From: Hyphomicrobiales bacterium
GTDB lineage: Bacteria > Pseudomonadota > Alphaproteobacteria > Rhizobiales > Beijerinckiaceae
DNA length: 52,846 nucleotides
Assembly (NCBI GenBank): GCA_027483795.1
Contig: JAIXTT010000086.1
Span: 1 to 52,846 of the forward strand
Reading direction: 5' to 3'
The notes under the pieces are model-generated. The model searched no databases and was not told the DNA's origin. It worked only from the letters and a program-made list of their open reading frames with translations. Made by a program: the position numbers and the translations under genes. This document shows positions 24,801-33,089 of this stretch, piece after piece (the first letter of the stretch is position 1; every line of letters starts with the position of its first letter).

Positions 24801-26572
24801 TCACGGTCGCGGGCGTCGGCGACATGTCGGGCGACGTCTTCGGCAACGGAATGCTGCTGTCGAAGAAGATCCGTCTCGTCGCCGCCTTCGACCACCGGCA
24901 CCTGTTCCTCGATCCCGATCCGGACCCGGAGGTCTCATGGGCGGAGCGGGAAAGACTGTTCGGCCTGCCCCGGTCCTCCTGGGCCGATTACGACGCGAAG
25001 CTGATTTCGAAGGGCGGCGGGATCTTCCCGCGCAGCCTGAAGGCCGTTCCGCTCTCGCCGGAGGTCCGGGCGCTTCTCGACCTCGACAAGGACGAAGCGA
25101 CGCCGCAGGAGATCATGTCCGCGGTTCTGAAGGCGCGCGTCGATCTTCTCTGGTTCGGCGGCATCGGAACCTATGTCCGCGCCTCGACGGAGACCGACGC
25201 GGAGGTCGGCGACCGCGCCAATGACGCGATCCGCGTCACGGGAAGCGACATCCGCGCGACGGTGGTCGGCGAAGGCGCCAATCTCGGCGTCACCCAACGC
25301 GGCCGCATCGAGGCGGCTTTTGCGGGCGTGCGCCTGAACACCGACGCGATCGACAATTCGGCGGGCGTGAATACGTCCGACGTCGAGGTGAACATCAAGA
25401 TCGCGCTCAAGACCGCCGAGGCCGACGGGCGGCTCGACGGCGAAGCGCGGAAGACCCTTCTCGCCTCGATGACCGGCGACGTCGCCGATCTCGTTCTCGC
25501 CAACAACAGGGCGCAGACGCTCGCCTTGTCGCTCGCGGAGCGGCGCGGCATGGAGGCATGGCCCGATCTCGTCCGCTCGATCCGGCTTCTCGAAGCCTCG
25601 GGACGACTCGACAGATCGGTGGAGTTTCTGCCGGACGACGCCCGCCTCGCGGATCGGGAGCAGCGGCGGCGGCCCTTCAGCCGGCCGGAGCTCGCCGTGC
25701 TTCTCGCCTATGAGAAGATGGCGCTCAAGGAGGCGCTCCTCGCGAGCGCCGTGCCCGATGATCCGGCCTTGGCGCATGAACTCGAAGCCTATTTCCCGAA
25801 GGCGCTGACCGAGCGTTTCCCGGATGCGGTCGACGGCCATCGGTTGAGGCGGAACATCATCGCGACGCGGCTGGCCAATCTCGTCGTCGACCGCGGCGGC
25901 ATCGGCCTCGTCGCCGCGACCGAAGGCATGACGGGAGCCGACCCGGCGACCATCGCGGCGGCGTTCCATGCGGGTTGGACCTGTTTCGGAATGGCGGCGC
26001 GCTTCGAAGCGGCGGAAGCGGCGGCCGACATGTCGGGCGTGGCACGACTCGCGCTCTTCGAGACGCTTCGGCGTTTTGCGGCCGGGCGCTGCCTGTGGCT
26101 GGCCCGCGAAACGATGCGGTCGCCCGCCGCGGTCGGAGACGTGGTGCGCCGCTTCGCGCCCGTCGTGGCGCATCTTTCGGCCCCCGGCGGCGGAACCTCC
26201 GCCTCCGCAACGGACGGCCTCGCAAGGCTCGCCGACGCGCTCGATGCGGCGCTGGTCGCCGAACGCTGCGGCGGCGACATTGCGGCGGCGGCAACGGCCT
26301 ATGCCGCCATAGGGCGCGAAACGGGGCTCGACCGTCTGTTCGAAGACGCGGGAGGGATCGCGTCGGGGGATCGTTTCGAGCGCCTCGCCGTGGACCGTGC
26401 CCTGTCGCGCCTCGCCGACGCGCGTCGTCGCCTCGCCGCGGCGCGGATCGCGGGGACGGAGAACGGGCTTGCCGCCCGGATCGGCGTCCTCGTCGAGGAC
26501 GTCGCTTCGGGCCCGCTCGGTCAGGCCCGGCTCACCGTGCTGGCGGACGGAGTGGCGGACATGATCGCCTGA
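21881..26572 (+). CDS. NAD-specific glutamate dehydrogenase, large (about 180 kDa) type
   Basis: Catabolic oxidative deamination of glutamate to 2-oxoglutarate. At 1563 residues it matches the large bacterial NAD-GDH family, usually about 1550-1620. A long N-terminal region with ACT-like folds (for example MLQIVNDDMPFLVDSTLAAL) precedes the catalytic core near residue 800: FGPVARGGLRWSDRKEDYRT, then KNAVIVPAGAKGGFYPKEL with the substrate lysine. Later come VAADKGTATFSDIANGIAEE and GVGDMSGDVFGNGMLLS (NAD region), and GEGANLGVTQRGRIEAAFAG. The ATG at 21881 follows a purine-rich GGGGG sequence. It ends 23 bases before the convergent kinase gene. Together with gltBD it gives opposing glutamate fluxes. 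Confidence 0.97.
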   Translation: MQDGNGKKARIAAVEDILRGRDPAAAPFCEPLLGGVAASDLEAYAPADLAECVRAAVDHLEAKGGKGPDIRLIDLRADVGGRRREMTMLQIVNDDMPFLVDSTLAALGERGHAASLVLHPMLDTVRDAAGRILSVKTAQGPRAPDGRRESLIQIHLERIDAATDREALVADLAAVHRDVGLAVKDWGAMRARLAAAVAFYRTSPPPLPAEEIEEAVVLLEWLEKGNFTLLGTREYRLPDGEAAADPIAGTGLGILSDPEVKVLKRGGEMVTITPEIRAFLGEPVPLIVTKASARARVHRRAYLDYVGVKLFEGGRLTGELVIVGLLTSTAYTESVGAVPFVRRKARRVIELAGYDPATHSGRALLNVLENYPRDELFQIDEATLLRFSLEILAVHDRPRVKALARADRYGRFVSVIVFVPKERYDTETRIRIGDVLAELFGGRASAAYPAYPEGPLARTHFIIGRDGGEIPAIDPATLDEAVARVVRTWADELRETLDARTGGTRGRALAARYARAFTGAYQEAFAPERAVPHIAILERSSAERPRAVRFDGRDGEAGRAGLEIFARGGPLALSLRVPLIESMGLRVLDERTYRIAPGGAEADAHVWLHDMLVERAAGGSIDVGEAGGRLETMLMALLGGHAAADGYNALGLEAGLGWRDVNLLRALSRHLIQIKAPFSHDYMAAAMTRHPALAAKILALFYARFDPRAAASRERACAAIRAEIEAGLDAVESLDDDRILRRFVNLVEAAERTNFFRIGPDGLPAETIGIKFASRSIEGMPLPAPLHEIFVYGRKVEGVHLRFGPVARGGLRWSDRKEDYRTEVLGLVKAQQVKNAVIVPAGAKGGFYPKELPSPADRQAYLAEGVAAYRVFIGTLLDVTDDLRGGELVPPPDVVRQDGDDPYLVVAADKGTATFSDIANGIAEERGFWLGDAFASGGSNGYDHKGMGITARGAWEAVKRHFRERDMDVQTTPFTVAGVGDMSGDVFGNGMLLSKKIRLVAAFDHRHLFLDPDPDPEVSWAERERLFGLPRSSWADYDAKLISKGGGIFPRSLKAVPLSPEVRALLDLDKDEATPQEIMSAVLKARVDLLWFGGIGTYVRASTETDAEVGDRANDAIRVTGSDIRATVVGEGANLGVTQRGRIEAAFAGVRLNTDAIDNSAGVNTSDVEVNIKIALKTAEADGRLDGEARKTLLASMTGDVADLVLANNRAQTLALSLAERRGMEAWPDLVRSIRLLEASGRLDRSVEFLPDDARLADREQRRRPFSRPELAVLLAYEKMALKEALLASAVPDDPALAHELEAYFPKALTERFPDAVDGHRLRRNIIATRLANLVVDRGGIGLVAATEGMTGADPATIAAAFHAGWTCFGMAARFEAAEAAADMSGVARLALFETLRRFAAGRCLWLARETMRSPAAVGDVVRRFAPVVAHLSAPGGGTSASATDGLARLADALDAALVAERCGGDIAAAATAYAAIGRETGLDRLFEDAGGIASGDRFERLAVDRALSRLADARRRLAAARIAGTENGLAARIGVLVEDVASGPLGQARLTVLADGVADMIA

Positions 26573-26595
26573 ACGTCACGCGGCGGAATGAGGGC

Positions 26596-27954
26596 TCAGC
26601 GCAGACCCGCCGCGCTCATCGCGTCGGCCTGGCGCTCGGAGACGGCCTCGATCGAGAAATCCGCCATCGCGTCCTCGAACAGCCGATGGAAGTTCAGTTC
26701 GGCGCGCAGATGCAGGAATACGCCGCCGAGACCGATGGCGGCGCGGTCCATGAACACGAATTCCTGCGGGACCGTGACCGGTCCCTTCTCCTTGAGGGCC
26801 TTGTGGACGGTGAACGCCTCGCGGCGACCGTATTCGCCGGGGCTGACGCCGTCGGCGACGGTGCGGACCCGATCGTCGAGCAGCGGACCGTAGATGAAGC
26901 GCGCCCAGATGTTCAGAACCTCGATCAGATCGCGCGTGAGGCCGCGGAAGCCCCAGACTTCATAGGCATGGACGACGCGGTCCGCATCGCCCTCCAGAAG
27001 GCCGCGATAGAGATCGACGACGCCGCCCACGAAGCTCGGCGGGAAGATGCGGACGCAGCCGTAATCGAGAAGGTTGATGCCGCCCGCCCGGCCCTCCTCC
27101 TCGAACACCGTGTAATTGCCGAGATGCGGATCCCCGTGGATCACGCCATAGCGGCTGAAGGGCAGCCACCAGGCCTCGAACATGGCGGTGGCGAGCCTGT
27201 TCCGCGTTTCGAGATCCTCCTCCTTGAAGGCCAGGATCTTGCGGCCGTCGAGCCAGCCGAGCGTCAGAAGGCGGTCGGTGGAAAGCTCGGGGTGAACTTT
27301 CGGGACGCGGACCCGCGGGGTCGGCGCCAGCATCGCCGCATAAAGCGCGGCGTGTTTGGCTTCGCGCCGGTAGTCGAGCTCCTCGCGCACGCGCGCGCCG
27401 ATCTCCTTGGCGATCTCACGGGTGTCGATGGCCGGATCCATGCGGCGATGGACGGCGAAGAGGATTTCGAGTTGCCCGAGATCGGCTTCGACGGCCGACT
27501 GCATGTCCGGATATTGAAGCTTGCAGGCGAGCGGCGTGCCGTCATGGGCGACCGCGCGGTGAACCTGACCGAGCGACGCCGCCGCGGCGGGGTGAAGATC
27601 GAAGCTGCGGAAGCGCTTCTGCCAATCAGGCCCGAGTTCCGCCTGCATCCGGCGTTTGACGAAGGCCGCGCCCATCGGCGGGGCTTCGCTCTGCAGCTTG
27701 GCCAATTCCTCGGCATATTCGGGCGGGAGCGCGTCCGGGATCGTGGCCAGAAGCTGGGCCACCTTCATGATCGGCCCCTTGAGGCCGCCGAGCGCCCGGC
27801 GCAGCACTTCGGCATTCGACCGGTCGGCGATGTCGACGCCCATGAGACGGGCGCCGGCCATCCGCGCCGCGACACCGCCGACATTCGCGCCGACGCGCGC
27901 ATAACGGCCCATCCGCGCGGACAGGCGGTTCGCTTCGCGATCATCCATGCTCAT
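26596..27954 (-). CDS. ABC1/UbiB-family atypical kinase
   Basis: A 452-residue protein-kinase-like protein. Visible motifs are the Ala-rich loop HPAAAASLGQVHRA in place of a Gly-rich loop, the nucleotide-binding Lys in LACKLQYPDMQ, the catalytic HGDPHLGN, and the metal-binding DYG of INLLDYGCVR. The N-terminal hallmark KxGQ is altered to KVAQ (LKGPIMKVAQLLATIPDAL). Family members support ubiquinone synthesis or lipid metabolism. It has no C-terminal membrane helix like UbiB, so it is closer to the soluble ABC1 group. The ATG at 27954 follows GGAAGG. It lies 27 bases downstream of a GT87-like gene on the same strand, probably one transcript. Confidence 0.88.
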   Translation of the reverse strand: MSMDDREANRLSARMGRYARVGANVGGVAARMAGARLMGVDIADRSNAEVLRRALGGLKGPIMKVAQLLATIPDALPPEYAEELAKLQSEAPPMGAAFVKRRMQAELGPDWQKRFRSFDLHPAAAASLGQVHRAVAHDGTPLACKLQYPDMQSAVEADLGQLEILFAVHRRMDPAIDTREIAKEIGARVREELDYRREAKHAALYAAMLAPTPRVRVPKVHPELSTDRLLTLGWLDGRKILAFKEEDLETRNRLATAMFEAWWLPFSRYGVIHGDPHLGNYTVFEEEGRAGGINLLDYGCVRIFPPSFVGGVVDLYRGLLEGDADRVVHAYEVWGFRGLTRDLIEVLNIWARFIYGPLLDDRVRTVADGVSPGEYGRREAFTVHKALKEKGPVTVPQEFVFMDRAAIGLGGVFLHLRAELNFHRLFEDAMADFSIEAVSERQADAMSAAGLR

Positions 27955-27981
27955 GACTTCAACCTTCCGGGACCCCGCTCT

Positions 27982-29214
27982 TCATACGCTCCGGGCGGGG
28001 ATCGGATCGGACGCGGGCAGGGCGGCGGATGTAAGGCGCTCGTCGGGGAGCCGAAAGAAGCGCCGGAGATGGAGGACGGCGAGAAGCAGCAGAAGAGTCT
28101 GCGACAACGGGAAGAATTGCAGCGCGGAGAGGATGACGCCGAGCGGCCCCGCCCCCGCGACGAGGAGCGCTGTCAGGCGATGCGGAACCGAGAAGCCCGC
28201 CCGGTCCGTGACGATCTTCACGGTCAAGGGCAGCAGCAACAGGAGGTCGTAGCTCAACAGATAGGGCAAGCCGACGAAGGTCAGCAGGATCGTCGCATCG
28301 ACCTTTTCCCGCCAATCCTTTCGGCTTCGCGCCGCCGCGACCAGCACGAGCGCGGCTCCGAGGGTCGCGACGACCTGCAGGATCGCGGCGAGGGTCCGGC
28401 TCCCGGTGACGCGCTCGATCCCGCCGAACCATGAGAGGGAATAGGACTGCTGGGCGAAGCGGAACATATGCTCCGTCTGGGCGGGTGCGGTGACGGTGAA
28501 GAGCAGCGTCCAAGGCTCCGTGCCGATGAGGGGCAAGGTCGCGAGCACGAGGGCGAGCCCGGTCCCGGCGGCGACGGCGATCACGCGGAAGCGACCGGTC
28601 AGCAGAAGCAGCAATCCGGCGAAGAGAAGCAGTTGCGGCTTCACCGACAAGATCCCGAACAGCAGACCCGCCGTGATCGGGCGGACCGGAGCAATCAGCA
28701 GCCCTGTCCACAACAGGAAGGCGACGAAGAAGGAAGCCTGCCCGAAGACGACGGTGAGAAAGGCTCCCGACGACGTCAGCAGAAGCAGCAGCGCGAAGGG
28801 GTTCGTCTGCCGCAGACGGCGGACGAGAACGAGATAGGCCAAGAGACCGAGACCGGTCCAGACGAAGGCCGAAGTCAGAAAAGGAAGTCGCGAGAACGGC
28901 CAAGTCAGAAGGATGAAGTGGAGCGGATAGGACCAGATATGCGCCCTGTCTCCGGGGAAGCGTTCGGCGCGATAGGCGTTGAAGGCCTCCGGGTCGGTGA
29001 GGACGGCGAAGTCCCGGGCCTCCCATAAACGCCCCGCCAGCCAGACGTTCTTGTAGTCGTTGAAGATGCCGGGGAACCAACCGTCGATCGGGCGGGAATA
29101 GCTCTGAAAATGCAGAAAGAAGAGTGCCGCGCTCAACAGAGTGAGCAGCAGGACCGCCGGGATCCAGAACTCGAAACCGACCGGCCTTTCGGCGGACCCC
29201 GACGCGCGCTTCAT
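27982..29214 (-). CDS. GT87/DUF2029-like polyprenol-linked glycosyltransferase (copy 2)
   Basis: A 410-residue polytopic inner-membrane protein with about ten hydrophobic segments. Its first periplasmic loop, IDGWFPGIFNDYKNVWLAGR, has the acidic residues expected of GT-C enzymes. The core LLFGILSVKPQLLLFAGLLL follows the DUF2029/GT87 pattern (family of mannosyltransferase PimE). Its ATG overlaps the stop of the upstream paralogue by 4 bases (ATGA), so the two are translationally coupled. The proteins share DGWFPGIF, KPQLLLF, EPWxLL and FGLPYLL-type blocks, indicating tandem duplication. The acceptor lipid or glycan is unknown. Confidence 0.75.
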   Translation of the reverse strand: MKRASGSAERPVGFEFWIPAVLLLTLLSAALFFLHFQSYSRPIDGWFPGIFNDYKNVWLAGRLWEARDFAVLTDPEAFNAYRAERFPGDRAHIWSYPLHFILLTWPFSRLPFLTSAFVWTGLGLLAYLVLVRRLRQTNPFALLLLLTSSGAFLTVVFGQASFFVAFLLWTGLLIAPVRPITAGLLFGILSVKPQLLLFAGLLLLLTGRFRVIAVAAGTGLALVLATLPLIGTEPWTLLFTVTAPAQTEHMFRFAQQSYSLSWFGGIERVTGSRTLAAILQVVATLGAALVLVAAARSRKDWREKVDATILLTFVGLPYLLSYDLLLLLPLTVKIVTDRAGFSVPHRLTALLVAGAGPLGVILSALQFFPLSQTLLLLLAVLHLRRFFRLPDERLTSAALPASDPIPARSV

Positions 29215-30410
29215 GCCGGATGACCGATCTTGACGACCGGCGCCGCGGTTTGGTCTTCCGGATATGCGGATCGGGGAAGCGCGAAGAAATGCTTCATCTG
29301 AAAGATCGTGAAGAAAAGCATCGCGACCTGAATCAGCGGGAACAGATTGGTGATCATGAGCAGGATGCTCGCGATCCCGCCGAATCCGACGAAGATCGCC
29401 GCAATTCTGTGGCCGGGGCGATAGGTCGAGCTCTCGAGCAGAACGCGCAACAACACGGGCGACAACAGCATCAGGTCGTAGACGAGAAGATAAGGCAGGC
29501 CGAAAGCTGTCAGGACGAGGACGGCATCCACTTTTTCACGCCTGTCACGCCGCGAGATCGAGACGAGGACGCACAGGACGACGGCCGCCGCCGTGACCAC
29601 GGCCTGAAGCAGTCTTGCGGGCCCGCGCTCCTCCGTGAAGTTGTGGACCGCGGCATACCAAGTCGTCACATAGGGTTGGAGCGTGAATTGAAACATGGCG
29701 GCGGTCTGATCGGGACCGTTCTTGAAGATCAGCAACCGCCAAGGCTCGATCCCGATCATCAGGACGGTGCCGGCGACGAGCACCGCGGCGACGACGACGC
29801 CGACGCCGATCGCCGCGAAAGATCGCGTCAACAGCAGGAAAATGCCTGAAAACAGAAGCAATTGCGGCTTCATGGACAGGAAACCGAGGCATATTCCCGC
29901 CGAAATCGGACGGCTCCGGGCGAGCAGCATGGCCCCCCACAGAAGGGGACTGAACAAGGCTCCGTTCTGGCCGTTGAAGACGTTATGAAAGTTTCCGGAA
30001 GACAGAAAAATCAAGGACAAGGCATTCAAGCGCCAATATCCCATTCGATGAAGCGCGTAGAACAATACGCCGTATGAAATACTCAGCCATGCGAAGGCGG
30101 CGGCGATGAAGGGAAGCGTCGCGAGCGGAACCAGAAACGCCAGAAAGTGCAGCGGGTAAGACCAGATGAACCCGACATCGAGCGGGAAGTATTGCTGTCT
30201 GAACAGATTATATGAGGTCTTGTCGGTCAGAGTGACGAAGTCTTCCGCCAGCCACAATTTTCCGCCGATCCAGACGTTCCGGAAGTCGACGAAGATGCCG
30301 GGAAACCATCCGTCCACCGGTGCGGACAGATGCATGTGCGTGATCCAATAGATGCCGGACGGCAGCAGAGAGAGCGGCAGAATGAGGATCAGCGATCGAT
30401 GAAACGACAT
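29211..30410 (-). CDS. GT87/DUF2029-like polyprenol-linked glycosyltransferase (copy 1)
   Basis: A 399-residue multi-spanning membrane protein, first of the tandem pair. The N-terminal helix SLILILPLSLLPSGIYWITH is followed by the loop VDGWFPGIFVDFRNVWIGGK with the conserved acidic residues. GICLGFLSMKPQLLLFSGIF and LTAFGLPYLLVYDLMLLSPV follow. The base composition is visibly less GC-rich than the neighbours (many AAT, AAA, TAT codons), which suggests later acquisition or relaxed codon selection. The ATG at 30410 is 89 bases from the pepF stop on the same strand. Annotation rests on family resemblance; substrate is unknown. Confidence 0.75.
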   Translation of the reverse strand: MSFHRSLILILPLSLLPSGIYWITHMHLSAPVDGWFPGIFVDFRNVWIGGKLWLAEDFVTLTDKTSYNLFRQQYFPLDVGFIWSYPLHFLAFLVPLATLPFIAAAFAWLSISYGVLFYALHRMGYWRLNALSLIFLSSGNFHNVFNGQNGALFSPLLWGAMLLARSRPISAGICLGFLSMKPQLLLFSGIFLLLTRSFAAIGVGVVVAAVLVAGTVLMIGIEPWRLLIFKNGPDQTAAMFQFTLQPYVTTWYAAVHNFTEERGPARLLQAVVTAAAVVLCVLVSISRRDRREKVDAVLVLTAFGLPYLLVYDLMLLSPVLLRVLLESSTYRPGHRIAAIFVGFGGIASILLMITNLFPLIQVAMLFFTIFQMKHFFALPRSAYPEDQTAAPVVKIGHPA

Positions 30411-30499
30411 GAAACTTCACGAAAAAAACATCGCGCCGTTCGAAAGACGGAACCGAAACGACGCGGAAACCGAATGCGTCGATCCTTGACTCGAAAAGA

Positions 30500-32359
30500 C
30501 TAATTTCCGGCTTCCAATTCGTCGATCATCTTCTCGATCAGCGACAGGCCGATCGACCAGAAGGCCGGGTCGCGCGCATCGAGACCGAAGGGCGCCAGCA
30601 ACTCCGAGTGGTGCTTGGTCCCCCCCGCCGACAACAAGGCGAAGTAGCGCTCGACGAAGCCGTCCGACGCCTGCTCGTAGACCCCGTAGAGCGAGTTCAC
30701 GAGACAGTCGCCGAAGGCGTAGGCGTAGACGTAGAAGGGCGAATGGATGAAGTGCGGGATGTAGGCCCAGAAGGTCTCGTATCCCGGCCCGAGCCGGATC
30801 GCGGGACCGAGGCTTTCGCTCTGGATCTCCATCCAGAGCGCGCCGATGTCCTCGGCGGTGAGCTCGCCCTCGCGCCGGCGCAGATGCAGCTTCCGCTCGA
30901 AGCCGTAGAAGGCGATCTGGCGCACCACGGTGTTGATCATGTCCTCGACCTTGCCCGCGAGCATCGCCTTGCGGGCGAGCGGGTCGGTCGTGGAGGCGAG
31001 CAGGCTGCGGAAGGTCAGCATCTCGCCGAAGACCGAGGCGGTCTCCGCGAGGGTGAGCGGGGTCGGGGCCATCAGCGCGCCGTTGGGGGCGGCGAGAACC
31101 TGATGCACCCCGTGCCCGAGCTCATGGGCGAGGGTCATGACGTCGCGCGGCTTGCCGAGATAGTTCACGAGGACATAGGGGTGGGCGGAAGGCACGGTGG
31201 GATGGGCGAAGGCCCCCGGCGCCTTGCCGGGCCGGGTCGGCGCGTCGATCCAGCGCTCGTCGAAGAAGCGGGCCGCGACGTCGGCCATTTTCGGCGAAAA
31301 GGTCCCATAGGCCGAAAGCACCGTATCGCGGGCTTCGCTCCAGGGGATGGTGCGCTGTTCGACCTCGGGCAGCGGGGCGTTGCGGTCCCAATAGTCGAGC
31401 GCGTCGCGGCCGAACCACTTCGCCTTGAGCTTGTAGTAGCGATGCGAGAGGCGGGGATAGGCCTCGCGGACCGCCGCGACCAGCGCCTCGACCACCTCGG
31501 GTTCGACGCGGTTGGCGAGATGGCGGCTCTCCGCGACGTCGCCGAATTTGCGCCAGCGGTCGGAAATCTCCTTGTCCTTGGCGAGCGTGTTGGTGATCAG
31601 CGAGAAGGTGCGGAGATTGTCCTTGAAGGTCGCGGCCAGCGCCTCGGCCGCCTTGCGGCGCACCGCGCCGTCGGCGTCCTGCAGCTTGTTGAGCGTCGGC
31701 TCGAGGGTGAGCGTCTCGCCGTCGACGGTGAAGCGGAGGGCGGACATCGTCTCGTCGAAGAGCCGGTTCCAGGCGCCGGCGCCGGTGACCGACTTCTCGT
31801 GGAAGAGCTGTTCCAATTCGTCGGACAGCTGATGGGGCTTCTCGCGGCGGATGTCTTCGAGCCAGGGCCGATAATGGGCGAGCGGCGGCCGGGCGGCCGC
31901 GGCGTCGAGCACGGCGTCGTCGATCCGGTTCAGTTCGAGGGTGAAGAACAGGACGTCGGTGGAGATGGCCGTCAGCCGGTCCTGCGCGTCGCCGTAGAAT
32001 TTCGCGCGGGCGGGATCGGTCGTGTCGCCCGCATAGATCAGGCCCGCATAGGAGACGATGCGGCCGAGAAGATCGTCGAGAGCCTCGTAGCGCAGCACGG
32101 CGGCATGGAGCGTCTCGGACGCGTCGGAGCCCGCGGCGAGGGCGGCGAGCTTGCCGCGATAGGCTTCGGCGAAGGCCTTCGCCTCCGCCGCGCCGCGCTC
32201 GAGGTCGGCCTTGAAGGCGTCCGACTCCATGCCGGGATAGAGATGGGAGAGATCCCATTCGGGCAGATCCGCCCCGAGGGCGGGATCCGCATCGGCCGCC
32301 GCCCCCGCCGGAGCGCGTGCGAAGGAAGGGGCGGGGTGGAAGACGCGGGAATTCGCCAT
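30500..32359 (-). CDS. pepF: Oligoendopeptidase F (M3 zinc metallopeptidase)
   Basis: A 619-residue cytosolic oligopeptidase. The zinc site HELGHGVHQVL lies near residue 410, with the downstream third-ligand region LAETASVFGEMLTFRSLLAS. The N-terminal segment LPEWDLSHLYPGMESDAFKA and the C-terminal FIHSPFYVYAYAFGDCLVNS are typical of the PepF/M3 branch. It recycles short peptides. The N-terminus has an Ala/Pro-rich leader of about 30 residues before the conserved domain, without clear export features. A plausible promoter lies at 32396-32423. Confidence 0.96.
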   Translation of the reverse strand: MANSRVFHPAPSFARAPAGAAADADPALGADLPEWDLSHLYPGMESDAFKADLERGAAEAKAFAEAYRGKLAALAAGSDASETLHAAVLRYEALDDLLGRIVSYAGLIYAGDTTDPARAKFYGDAQDRLTAISTDVLFFTLELNRIDDAVLDAAAARPPLAHYRPWLEDIRREKPHQLSDELEQLFHEKSVTGAGAWNRLFDETMSALRFTVDGETLTLEPTLNKLQDADGAVRRKAAEALAATFKDNLRTFSLITNTLAKDKEISDRWRKFGDVAESRHLANRVEPEVVEALVAAVREAYPRLSHRYYKLKAKWFGRDALDYWDRNAPLPEVEQRTIPWSEARDTVLSAYGTFSPKMADVAARFFDERWIDAPTRPGKAPGAFAHPTVPSAHPYVLVNYLGKPRDVMTLAHELGHGVHQVLAAPNGALMAPTPLTLAETASVFGEMLTFRSLLASTTDPLARKAMLAGKVEDMINTVVRQIAFYGFERKLHLRRREGELTAEDIGALWMEIQSESLGPAIRLGPGYETFWAYIPHFIHSPFYVYAYAFGDCLVNSLYGVYEQASDGFVERYFALLSAGGTKHHSELLAPFGLDARDPAFWSIGLSLIEKMIDELEAGN

Positions 32360-32395
32360 GCGCGGTTCATCCGATCGGCCGTGGGAGCATCCTCT

Positions 32396-32423
32396 ATATG
32401 GCTCGACCCATGCCGCCGATCAA
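32396..32423 (-). promoter_or_regulatory. Candidate housekeeping promoter of pepF
   Basis: On the minus strand: TTGATC (32423-32418), 16 bases, CCATAT (32401-32396), predicting a start about 30 bases before the pepF ATG. The CCATAT -10 resembles the alphaproteobacterial CTATAT type and is the same hexamer as at the small-RNA promoter at 47886-47914. Confidence 0.4.
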
Positions 32424-32483
32424 CGGCCGCCCGCGACTCCGACGGGCCTTGCTCCGCCGGGAAGCCGGCCTAGACTTGTCGCC

Positions 32484-33089
32484 ATGAGAACGCCGCTCGT
32501 CCTCGCATTGATCGTCCTGTCCGCCGCCGCGTCCCATGCCCAGACGCGCGAGGGAGAGCGCGCCCGTCCGGGCGCCCGGACGGAACAGCCCGCCGAAGCC
32601 GCGCGCAAGCCGCCCAGCCTCGACGAATTGTTCGAGCGGCTCGCCAAGGCCGGCGCGCCGCAGGAGGCGCGGGCGATCTCGGGCCAGATCGAGCGGCGCT
32701 GGCTGCGCTCGGGCAGCGACACGGCCGATCTTCTGATGACGCGGGCGATCGAGGCGATGAAGGTCGCCGATCACCCGCTGGCGATCGAACTGCTCGACAG
32801 GATCACCGTGCTCCGGCCGAACTGGGCCGAGGCATGGAACAAGCGCGGCATGGTGTTCCTGATGATGGGCGACGCGACGCGGGCGCGGGTCGATTTCTTC
32901 GAAGCCGTGAAGCGGGAACCGCGCCATTACGGCGCGCTGTTCGGCCTCGCCTCCGTCTCGATGCGCAACGACGACAAGAAGGCGGCCTATGCCGCCTACA
33001 AGCGGGTGGAGGCGATCCACCCGCAATTCCCCTCGGTGAAGGAGATGATCGAACGTCTCCGGCCCGAAGTGGAAGGCCGGGAGATCTGA
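32484..33089 (+). CDS. Exported TPR-repeat protein
   Basis: A 201-residue protein with a signal peptide (MRTPLVLALIVLSAAASHAQ) and a polar spacer. A helical region with tetratricopeptide repeats follows: LLMTRAIEAMKVADHPLAIE with DRITVLRPNW, AEAWNKRGMVFLMMGDATRA with FFEAVKREP, and ALFGLASVSMRNDDKKAAYA with KRVEAIHPQF. It probably serves as a periplasmic scaffold; the partner is unknown. The ATG at 32484 begins the signal peptide exactly. Its stop directly abuts the stop of convergent pyk, with no base between them. Confidence 0.88.
   Translation: MRTPLVLALIVLSAAASHAQTREGERARPGARTEQPAEAARKPPSLDELFERLAKAGAPQEARAISGQIERRWLRSGSDTADLLMTRAIEAMKVADHPLAIELLDRITVLRPNWAEAWNKRGMVFLMMGDATRARVDFFEAVKREPRHYGALFGLASVSMRNDDKKAAYAAYKRVEAIHPQFPSVKEMIERLRPEVEGREI

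Noticed and set aside
21656..24901. Very long open frame (over 1000 codons) on the minus strand opposite the glutamate dehydrogenase gene
   Set aside because: Arg/Gly/Asp/His-biased translation with no recognisable domain; it mirrors the codon structure of the real plus-strand gene in GC-rich DNA.
30411..30499. Small gene or terminator between pepF and the first GT87-like gene
   Set aside because: The 89 bases contain an A-run (near 30421) but no stem-loop and no start codon with a ribosome site.
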